Part shown: positions 15,901-22,387 of the stretch, one piece after another
Position numbering within the stretch: position 1 is the first letter of the stretch
Layout of the letters: every line of letters begins with the position of its first letter
Assembly (NCBI GenBank): GCA_965602795.1
Contig: CBFCZR010000001.1
Location: forward strand, 1 to 39,150
Source: Bathyarchaeum sp965602795
Lineage (GTDB): Archaea > Thermoproteota > Bathyarchaeia > Bathyarchaeales > Bathyarchaeaceae
DNA: 39,150 bases
Reading direction: 5' to 3'
Position numbers and translations under genes: made by a program
The notes under the pieces: generated by a model
Seen by the model: only the letters and a program-made list of their open reading frames with translations
The model's database searches: none
Told to the model about the DNA's origin: nothing

Positions 15901-16028
15901 GCAAAAACAATATTTAAACCGATTAATGTCGCCTTGAACTTGGAAAGGGGGGTTCTTCAGCGGTTTCCTCGTTTGGTTTTTACGAGGCAAAGCCAGATTA
16001 TTGCGTATTGGATGCTTTTATATGAGAC

Positions 16029-16292
16029 ATGAAACCTAGTAATTTTGAGAGAAAGATGAGAAAAGAAAAGAGAAAACGTGTTCGCGAAGAAAAAGAGGAA
16101 GAAACGGACACAATGGACGTTTATGACGAGAAACAGCTGGAAGAGATGCTGGAGAACGACGAGATAACGGAAGCCGAATACAGTTTCATGCTGGGAAGAG
16201 AAAGAAAGAAAAAGAAGCTGGGGCTAAAAAGAAGAGAACATAAAGACACCCAATCAGTAGAACTAGCAAAAAGCGAATACGAAGAAGACTAA
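16029..16292 (+). CDS. small highly charged protein of unknown function
   Basis: 87 aa. The first ~30 residues are a Lys/Arg/Glu-rich stretch and the end is again basic then acidic. The central LEEMLENDEITEAEYSFMLG has a regular helical pattern and looks like the conserved core. No family recognised. It is divergent from priS and convergent with priL, so it sits inside a replication gene block, which is its only functional hint. An AT-rich TTTATATGA lies just before the ATG. Confidence 0.6.
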   Translation: MKPSNFERKMRKEKRKRVREEKEEETDTMDVYDEKQLEEMLENDEITEAEYSFMLGRERKKKKLGLKRREHKDTQSVELAKSEYEED

Positions 16293-16368
16293 GCTACCAT
16301 GCTACTCAATAGCTCTGTCAGATGCTAGAAAAAAATTATCAAAAGCTAACATGCACTATACAAGAGGC

Positions 16369-17430
16369 TCAGGTCTCGTCAGCTGGCTCCTCCTCAGGCA
16401 AATTGTGTATTTTCCGTTTGTAGCAAACCAGAGGATTCACTGCTCCTCTGCATTCGGGTTCCGGTGAGACACAGATGCCGTGGGTGCGTAACGTAGCACA
16501 GTTTGGAGGGGTGTATTTTGTCCCTGACCCTCTGGTTCCAGCGATGTGTTCCACCTGATAGCGGGTCATTCGTTCGTTGAAGTCAGAGACGGATCGAAAA
16601 AACTTGAAAACATCCTCCTCACTCATCCCGATGTTTAACAGAAAGGAAGTTAACGCAAATCGGCCTATGTGGGAAGCAGGGCGACCAGCCGCAACCCGGT
16701 CATATACGCTCTTAATACAGGGAGGAAAGGCTTCCATCACCACACGCTTAGGCATCTCTTCCAGCTGAATCTGTTCCCGTTTCTCCGCAGCAAGTTGCCT
16801 TAACTGATTTACTCGAGCCATTATGCCGGAAGGAAGAGATTTTATCCTGATGTCAACTTTCTCTTCAATATATTTCCGCACCTCCTCTTCTAGCAAACGG
16901 CTTACTTCCCTTCTTGTAAGGTAAACATCCCCGTTAATCAAAAGGTGATTAACTAGCTTCCAATTCTTGTCGTGAAAGCCCGTTGCGTTCCTCAAAAAAA
17001 CTGGAAAACGAACAGCAAAAACATAATGCGGCAGCTTAACGTCATTCACCAATCTTATGTTCCAGTTGAAGTTGTTGGCAACTTCAGACAGTTTCTCTTC
17101 ATCCTCCGCTTTCAGCAACTCAGAAGCCCGCTTCGCTTCAGCTAACGAATATCTGCTTTTGATGAGAGAGTCCTCTGTGGCGGCAACCAACATAACCGCT
17201 ATTGGAAAAGAGAATATCTCAATTTCGTTCTCCCGCGGCTCATCCCGTGGCTGAGTACTCGCGTAAGCAGACACGTCAAGTAAGGCATTTCTAACCCGCT
17301 TCTCTGCACGGTCCAAGAAGGGAACAAAAAAGTCGCTTTCCAGCTCGTTGATGTCTAGACCCATTTCTCTTACGTGCTCAGCAGCCTCTTTCATGAAAGG
17401 ATATTTTGCTCGGTCGTAAGCAGTAAGTAC
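16369..17430 (-). CDS. priL: DNA primase large subunit PriL, non-canonical start
   Basis: The large subunit modulates PriS and helps primer synthesis through a C-terminal 4Fe-4S domain. Iron-sulfur cysteine candidates lie in FPPCIKSVYDR, NCATLRTHGIC and NPLVCYK. The first ATG is at 17394, but the 12 codons before it encode VLTAYDRAKYPF, matching the family's conserved N-terminus (xxAKYPF). Between the PCNA stop and this segment there is no ATG, GTG or TTG. A strong GGGGAGG (17439-17445) sits eight bases before a GTA codon at 17428-17430, so I place the start there. If only ATG is used, the product lacks the conserved first residues (341 instead of 353 aa). Confidence 0.85.
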   Translation of the reverse strand, partial: VLTAYDRAKYPFMKEAAEHVREMGLDINELESDFFVPFLDRAEKRVRNALLDVSAYASTQPRDEPRENEIEIFSFPIAVMLVAATEDSLIKSRYSLAEAKRASELLKAEDEEKLSEVANNFNWNIRLVNDVKLPHYVFAVRFPVFLRNATGFHDKNWKLVNHLLINGDVYLTRREVSRLLEEEVRKYIEEKVDIRIKSLPSGIMARVNQLRQLAAEKREQIQLEEMPKRVVMEAFPPCIKSVYDRVAAGRPASHIGRFALTSFLLNIGMSEEDVFKFFRSVSDFNERMTRYQVEHIAGTRGSGTKYTPPNCATLRTHGICVSPEPECRGAVNPLVCYKRKIHNLPEEEPADET

Positions 17431-17454
17431 CTGCTTAACCTCCCCTGTTAGTTG

Positions 17455-18210
17455 TTACTCTACTTCTATACGAGGAGCCAAGAAAAATTTCAGTTTTCCT
17501 TCTTTTTCCTGCTGGAAATCCAGTTTAATAGGCATATCCGTCGAAAACTCTATAACAACGATCTCTGATGTAGGCACAGCCGCCTTCACTATCTCTGAGA
17601 GGTAACTTAAGCTAAAAGTGGCTTTAGAAGTCTCCTTCGCCGACATCTCCAAGAGCACATCGTCTCCCACCTTAAATTCGATCGTAGCCCCCATAATGTC
17701 GCCTGCGGCGTTCATAACCATCTTTTCTTTATCAGCCTCGATTCGAACGTGGTCGCTCACCAAAGAGGCGTCCTCTATAGCCTCCCGTAATCCCTGCGTG
17801 GTACTCTTTGCTTTCACGTTGAAATTAACTTTAGGCGTGGGAACCTCTTCCTCCATAGCCTCCAAAGTAGGCATATTGAAAGTGCGAGAATAATTTCCCC
17901 TAATCGCAATTTTCAGTTTCCCAGTCTTTTCATCCAGAGACAACTCAACAGATTCATCTTTTCCTGTTCGCCTCAGCAACTTCAGCATTTCGCTTATGTT
18001 GATGCACATCTTAATTGTTTCACCGCATGCATACTCATCGAACACTGTTTTTGGCCACTCAAAATCAACCATGGCGACTCGTGAGGGGTCCATGGCGCGA
18101 AGTTTGATTCCTTCGGTGGTTAAGTCGAAGGTGGCTTCGTCTACGAGTATGGAAATAGCGCCCATCATATCTTTCAAAACTTTTGCATCAGCCATTTTAG
18201 CCTTGAACAT
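17455..18210 (-). CDS. pcn: DNA polymerase sliding clamp PCNA
   Basis: 251 aa ring-forming clamp that tethers polymerase, FEN1 and ligase to DNA. Start at ATG 18210 (MFKAKMADAKVLKDMM), with GGAGG at the right distance. A longer frame adds 14 non-homologous residues. Two equal-sized domains are visible, the interdomain region around residues 115-130, and basic residues on the inner helices. The C-terminus ends in FFLAPRIEVE, the usual binding-surface tail. priL follows 24 nt downstream on the same strand and TFS is upstream, so replication and transcription factors are clustered. Confidence 0.97.
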   Translation of the reverse strand: MFKAKMADAKVLKDMMGAISILVDEATFDLTTEGIKLRAMDPSRVAMVDFEWPKTVFDEYACGETIKMCINISEMLKLLRRTGKDESVELSLDEKTGKLKIAIRGNYSRTFNMPTLEAMEEEVPTPKVNFNVKAKSTTQGLREAIEDASLVSDHVRIEADKEKMVMNAAGDIMGATIEFKVGDDVLLEMSAKETSKATFSLSYLSEIVKAAVPTSEIVVIEFSTDMPIKLDFQQEKEGKLKFFLAPRIEVE

Positions 18211-18316
18211 CAATAAACCTCCGTTATCATTTATGTTTAAGCTACCTCTCATTTAAGGTGTTTGATTTCTCAGGCAACCAAGTGAAGTGAGCCAGTTTTT
18301 AGCCGATTACGGTATT

Positions 18317-18664
18317 TCAGCTGTATTCACGGAAGGTATAGTTGCATTTTGTGCATCTGAAAAACTGTGTTGACGACTCATCTGTGCCGCGGGTTTGCAC
18401 CTGCCAAGCGTAAGCAGTATTGTTGCCACATTTGGGGCACTCTATCCTGACTGTAGGTAAAGTACGCAGTTTTTGTTCCTTTTTTCCGATGATAGCTATG
18501 GATTCTTGAGGAGAAGGTTTTATGGGTTTGGGGGCAACAGGTGGCTTATCTTCAGTCCTTTTCTTATAACCACATTTTGGGCATGCAAGATGGAAAACAT
18601 CTTTTTCTGCCTGTTTTTCGTGCTTTGAAACCAGCCGCGTTCCACACTTTGGACAGAATTCCAT
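18317..18664 (-). CDS. tfs: transcription factor S (TFIIS-like cleavage factor)
   Basis: 115 aa from ATG 18664. TFS stimulates RNA cleavage by backtracked RNA polymerase. The N-terminal zinc ribbon (CPKCGTRL, CPKCGYKK) is followed by a ~35-residue proline-rich linker. The C-terminal zinc ribbon (CPKCGNNTAYAW, CTKCNYTFREY) carries the acidic hairpin TDESST, equivalent to the catalytic DE of RSADEPPT in typical TFS. GGTGAG precedes the start. The gene lies between DUF99 and pcn on the same strand. Confidence 0.95.
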   Translation of the reverse strand: MEFCPKCGTRLVSKHEKQAEKDVFHLACPKCGYKKRTEDKPPVAPKPIKPSPQESIAIIGKKEQKLRTLPTVRIECPKCGNNTAYAWQVQTRGTDESSTQFFRCTKCNYTFREYS

Positions 18665-18710
18665 ATCACTCACCACCTTTTCTGCGCAAACTCGATTGCA
18701 ACTTACTCTT

Positions 18711-19319
18711 TTAAATCTTTTCTCTTAAACGAGTTAACCCAGAAGCTATAATGTGCGCTACTCGCAAAGCCTCAGGAATAAAACTTCGTGTGGATGTTCT
18801 TTTCACAATCTTTTCGGCGTCCTCCCGCAAAACTCCTGCTATATGCATGTAAACAGGGTTCTCCCCCTTTCGAGACTCAACCTCAAATATTTCCCCAGCA
18901 TTCTCCATAGCTCGCCATCTAATCTCAAAATCTGGAAGATTCTTAAGGGCGCTTCTTATTTTCTCCAAATCAGGTTTTTCTCGCACCACCGATATAACGG
19001 GCAAGTCTACCCTGCGGGAGAGCTCACTGATGTCTACCACATTGAAGCCAGCGAAGGTGACGCCATCTAGAACTACAACCCGAATTTCCCCATAGAAAGG
19101 AGAGCTTTCGATCATTGCAGCTATTTTTTCTGTGGCATCCAACCCGTCAATGGTTATCTCTGTTCGCATAACTCCTTCAAACCAGCAGCCTCCCCGATAG
19201 ACGACTCCAACAACTGTTACGGTTCCCTTAGTGCGGAGAACAAACGCGCCATCGTCAATACCCAACACTCGAATCTCAGGTTTTATGGAACGAAACTTTT
19301 TAGGAGGCAAAACTATCAT
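18711..19319 (-). CDS. DUF99 family protein (putative endonuclease dU type)
   Basis: 202 aa from ATG 19319. The DUF99 core opens IKPEIRVLGIDDGAF, with the conserved acidic GIDDG near the N-terminus, and contains VVLDGVTFAGFNVVD and the PVISVVREKPD segment. Some members of this family were reported as endonucleases acting on deoxyuridine-containing DNA; activity here is not shown by the sequence. A TATA box 22-31 nt upstream suggests leaderless initiation at 19319 rather than the TTG at 19325. Adjacent to TFS and replication genes. Confidence 0.88.
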   Translation of the reverse strand: MIVLPPKKFRSIKPEIRVLGIDDGAFVLRTKGTVTVVGVVYRGGCWFEGVMRTEITIDGLDATEKIAAMIESSPFYGEIRVVVLDGVTFAGFNVVDISELSRRVDLPVISVVREKPDLEKIRSALKNLPDFEIRWRAMENAGEIFEVESRKGENPVYMHIAGVLREDAEKIVKRTSTRSFIPEALRVAHIIASGLTRLREKI

Positions 19320-19340
19320 CTCCAAATTCGGTTTACTTAG

Positions 19341-19350
19341 CCTTTAAATT
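19341..19350 (-). promoter_or_regulatory. TATA box upstream of DUF99 gene
   Basis: AATTTAAAGG on the minus strand, 22-31 nt before the ATG at 19319; spacing fits leaderless transcription. Confidence 0.5.
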
Positions 19351-19395
19351 TTATTCACCCCTACTAAGTTAGACAGAAGGATAGAAGGGAGCCAC

Positions 19396-19770
19396 ATGTT
19401 TACATTCGTACCACAATACGAGAGCCTCAACGAAGTTTTAATGGACCAGAAACTAGCCTCCTTGGGAGACGCCTACGTAAATTTCCTTTATTCTCTGGCA
19501 TTATCCAAAAAGAAGGGAGAAGCAACTGGAATCAAAGTTAAGGGGCGTTTGCTTGCAGATGCCTTCAAAAGGGCGGAGTTGAGAAAATTTCTGCCTTCAA
19601 GAATCGACCGACACAAAATGGCGGATGCTGCTGAAGCTTTGATTGTGTACGCTTGGATACGGGGTTCGATGACGATGGAAGAGGGACTGGAAATCCTAGA
19701 ACAGAACGGAGACGAAGCTGAAGTGCTCAGCTTACTTCTTCTCACTGCAAAGAAGAAGGTAGAATTCTAA
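19396..19770 (+). CDS. mini RNase III-like protein
   Basis: 124 aa. The fold markers of an RNase III catalytic domain are visible: KLASLGDAYVNFLY corresponds to the signature LEFLGDA, and HKMADAAEALIVYAW corresponds to the second acidic motif ADxxEAxxGA. The conserved Asp of LGDA and the Asp/Glu pair of ADAAEAL are kept, while the first Glu of the signature is Ala. There is no double-stranded RNA-binding domain, as in Mini-III enzymes. GGGAG precedes the ATG. It is divergent from DUF99 and convergent with Rpo11. Probable role: cleavage of a structured RNA such as an rRNA precursor (inference). Confidence 0.8.
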   Translation: MFTFVPQYESLNEVLMDQKLASLGDAYVNFLYSLALSKKKGEATGIKVKGRLLADAFKRAELRKFLPSRIDRHKMADAAEALIVYAWIRGSMTMEEGLEILEQNGDEAEVLSLLLLTAKKKVEF

Positions 19771-19793
19771 AACGAACAGAGAAAGACAACTGT

Positions 19794-20087
19794 CTATTTT
19801 TGTTTATATGCCTTAGATGCTTTCTTGAAAGACTTACTGAAGTTCTTGCCGAGGTCATGAACTTTTTTGGTTGCCTCTTTGATTACCGCTTCCGGATTTT
19901 GCTTCTCTTTTGTGCGAATATACAGTATCCCACTGTCAAATAGAGGATGGGGCACGTGATAGCCAGCCATCTCGATGGTGTCATCTTCCAGAAGGGTCTT
20001 TTGTAGCACATTCAGAAGGGAATGCCCTGCGCCCTCCACCTCGATTTTCAGTTCATTGTCTGAACTTTTCAAAACCTTAACTTTCAT
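19794..20087 (-). CDS. rpo11: RNA polymerase subunit Rpo11 (L)
   Basis: 97 aa. This is the archaeal RNA polymerase assembly subunit that pairs with Rpo3, like Rpb11/AC19. The signature GAGHSLLNVLQKTLLEDDTIEMAGY and the HPLFDSGILYI strand are both present. A lysine-rich helical tail ends the protein. The ATG lies inside the 3' end of csl4 (11-nt overlap), implying coupling. The run dph2-METTL5-csl4-rpo11 is on one strand with overlaps. Confidence 0.97.
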   Translation of the reverse strand: MKVKVLKSSDNELKIEVEGAGHSLLNVLQKTLLEDDTIEMAGYHVPHPLFDSGILYIRTKEKQNPEAVIKEATKKVHDLGKNFSKSFKKASKAYKQK

Positions 20088-20676
20088 TTTGCTCCACCTC
20101 GCGAGTTACTTCTTTTCCGTAGTCAGGAGACATTTTTCGTCTCTCAAAGTTTCCGCATTTGAGGCATTTCATCCCACGATTTTCTGGCTGCAAAACATGT
20201 CCACATCTTGAACAGAGGGCATAAACTACCCCTAAACCTTTATCCGCTGTTGACAAAAAGACAGACCTGTTTTCGGTGCTAATCACCTTCGCTGTCATAA
20301 CGTCGCCTGCTTTACAGACATTAAACATATTATCTACGTAGCCGTGGCTCACGCCAGAGATATGCAAAGCACCCTTGAAAAAGCCAGAAAGCATCTTGTC
20401 TCCAATCTGGAAAATGCGTAAAGTTGCGTTCTTGCTTTTTACGTCTAAAACCAATCCAGTTATTATGTCTCCAACCTGCGGGGTGCTTACTGTTTGAACA
20501 ACGGGATATACTGAGACCTGCCTGTTTAACATGTCTAACAGAGTGCGTCCCGTCACTTTTGAGTGAATAGTTCCGCTTTCCACATAGGTTCCAGGTCCAG
20601 ACGTAAACTCTTCTATGACGCCCAAACGGTCTCCGGGAACAACGAATAATCCGCTCTTTCTTTCAGATTCTGTCAT
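20077..20676 (-). CDS. csl4: exosome RNA-binding subunit Csl4
   Basis: 199 aa cap subunit of the archaeal RNA exosome. The N-terminal domain (GLFVVPGDRLGVIEEF) is followed by a central S1 domain (residues ~65-145, QVGDIITGLVLDVKSKNATL) and a C-terminal zinc ribbon (CSRCGHVL, CLKCGNF). Full family length. It overlaps METTL5 upstream (14 nt) and rpo11 downstream (11 nt), so all are likely one message. Confidence 0.96.
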   Translation of the reverse strand: MTESERKSGLFVVPGDRLGVIEEFTSGPGTYVESGTIHSKVTGRTLLDMLNRQVSVYPVVQTVSTPQVGDIITGLVLDVKSKNATLRIFQIGDKMLSGFFKGALHISGVSHGYVDNMFNVCKAGDVMTAKVISTENRSVFLSTADKGLGVVYALCSRCGHVLQPENRGMKCLKCGNFERRKMSPDYGKEVTREVEQNES

Positions 20677-21319
20677 GAATTTTTCCTTCTATTCTATACA
20701 GATCAACTTGGGTAATCTTTTTTTTCTTTGTGTGAAACTTAAACATTCTCGGAATTTCCATTTTCAGGGGAAATATGTTAGTTACTCTTCCTCCGTGCCC
20801 CTCAATAAACCTTTTGATAAACTCTCGATTACGTCCTCCACTTTTATGAAACGAGTAAATTGTGCTACTTAACTCTAACGATTTAGACATAAACCTTCTA
20901 TCCGCTCTTCTTCGTTGAACCCCGAAGGGAGGATTCTGCAGGACGGTATCGAAACCGCCTTTGACAACATCTATGTCCGCTATAATCCAATGGGTATTTT
21001 CTTTCACACCCATTATTTCCGCATTTTTTTGCGCTAATCTCACCGCAACACCATCCACATCAACGCCGAAAACTTTCTTTGCACCTAATAGAGAGGCACC
21101 TATGGCTAGTCTCCCTGTGCCACAACCTAACTCCACCACAGTTTTGTCGACGATGTCATCGTAAACGTATGCTGCTAGGTAGAGCATCTCTGCCGCCACA
21201 TTTGAGGGAGTGGTATACTGCTCAAGGTAAGCGTTGGGCGAAGGGTGGGCTTCAATCTGTGACAGCGCCCGCTCTAGGTCGCGTTTCCGAACCAGCCTCT
21301 TGTGAGCAGTTTCTCCCAT
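20663..21319 (-). CDS. METTL5-like N6-adenine RNA methyltransferase
   Basis: 218 aa SAM-dependent methyltransferase. Motif I is VVELGCGTGRLAIGA, motif II GVDVDGVAV, and the catalytic motif is QNPPFGVQ (NPPF, typical for N6-adenine methylation). The preceding segment LEQYTTPSNVAAEMLY is characteristic of METTL5 relatives, which modify small-subunit rRNA. The ATG at 21319 has GGGGGA upstream and overlaps the dph2 3' end by 46 nt. The rRNA target is inferred from the family. Confidence 0.88.
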   Translation of the reverse strand: MGETAHKRLVRKRDLERALSQIEAHPSPNAYLEQYTTPSNVAAEMLYLAAYVYDDIVDKTVVELGCGTGRLAIGASLLGAKKVFGVDVDGVAVRLAQKNAEIMGVKENTHWIIADIDVVKGGFDTVLQNPPFGVQRRRADRRFMSKSLELSSTIYSFHKSGGRNREFIKRFIEGHGGRVTNIFPLKMEIPRMFKFHTKKKKITQVDLYRIEGKIHDRI

Positions 21320-22287
21320 TCCATTTCCCCCAGCAATACAAGTGCTTCGTTAAGAGACAAAAGAGGTTTACGGAAACTCTGTGCATCATCTAATGAAAGG
21401 CGAGGGCAGGCAGTGTTTACAAACGCATCTAAACTTGGAAACTGTATCAGGGCACTGGATGCAACCTCTCTGAGGGCAAGCAAGGTAGCCTTTAGCCCAT
21501 TTTGTTCAAGTTTATCTTTGATTTTCACCGCGTCCCCCAGCCTCATCTGCCCACTTTTCAGGCTTATCAACACGCCGAAGCTCTTTGCTTTCTTCGCCTC
21601 AACTATATTAGCCCAACGCTGCTTGATAAGCCGATTAACTTCATCTTGGACAGAATATGCCCTCTTTTCGTAAGGATCAGCAATTATCGTTGGCTTTCCC
21701 GTGGCTAAAGCTACACCCATCGCATGAAATCTGCCACCGCCAACAAAAACATACGCCTCAACCTTCTCCGAAACAGATCGGGCATTACCAAAATCACATC
21801 CGATCACCTGCCCAGGATACTTAACTGGGTCAGCATCCCCCACAAAAACGGTTTTTCCAGCAGCCTCAAGCAGGCTTTTTGCTTCTTTAAGTTGGTGGAC
21901 ATGCTGAACCGTTGTAACCAAACCAATTTTGCTCCAAGATTCAAGGTGAGCCAAGGCTTCTGCTAGGGCTTCTTTGATGCCGATTTTCGCCCTTGCCTCA
22001 ACATAAACAACAGGCACTTCAGTACGCGCGGTCATGGGTGTGTGCCCGTAATGAACTATAAGGTCTGCGCCCAGAATTTTTGCTTCAGAGACAGCTAGAT
22101 CGCAGGCGCCATAACATGGATCTGTTGAGACGATTGGAGTAGCTCCGGCTTCCTCGATGATAGAAGCTAGGTGAGGAGCCTCGGGTTTTAGGCCTTCCGG
22201 AAGCTGCAAGAACACGATTTTAGGCTTAAGTTTCTTTATTTCTTTCTTCAGTCTCTTTTCTTCAAGATCGAAGGACATTGTTCTCAT
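21274..22287 (-). CDS. dph2: diphthamide biosynthesis enzyme Dph2
   Basis: 337 aa. Archaeal Dph2 homodimers use a 4Fe-4S cluster and SAM to attach a 3-amino-3-carboxypropyl group to a histidine of elongation factor 2. The three cluster cysteines are C58 (STDPCYGACD), one in VIGCDFGNA and one in VNTACPRLS. The N-terminus has the family segment FLQLPEGLKPEAP. A TATA box lies 10-20 nt before ATG 22287, so the ATG of residue 4 (22278) may be the real leaderless start. It is first in the dph2-METTL5-csl4-rpo11 run. Confidence 0.95.
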   Translation of the reverse strand: MRTMSFDLEEKRLKKEIKKLKPKIVFLQLPEGLKPEAPHLASIIEEAGATPIVSTDPCYGACDLAVSEAKILGADLIVHYGHTPMTARTEVPVVYVEARAKIGIKEALAEALAHLESWSKIGLVTTVQHVHQLKEAKSLLEAAGKTVFVGDADPVKYPGQVIGCDFGNARSVSEKVEAYVFVGGGRFHAMGVALATGKPTIIADPYEKRAYSVQDEVNRLIKQRWANIVEAKKAKSFGVLISLKSGQMRLGDAVKIKDKLEQNGLKATLLALREVASSALIQFPSLDAFVNTACPRLSLDDAQSFRKPLLSLNEALVLLGEMEWEKLLTRGWFGNAT

Positions 22288-22296
22288 CTACAGTTT

Positions 22297-22306
22297 ACTA
22301 TAAAGG
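22297..22306 (-). promoter_or_regulatory. TATA box of the dph2 operon
   Basis: CCTTTATAGT on the minus strand. Initiation ~25 nt downstream falls close to the ATG at 22278, suggesting a leaderless transcript. Confidence 0.5.
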
Positions 22307-22387
22307 ATCAGGAATTAAAGGTGGCTCCAGCAAGCAGAGCCTTTCACGACCTGTCATCGAAAAGCGTTAATCAGGATTGTTTAACAT

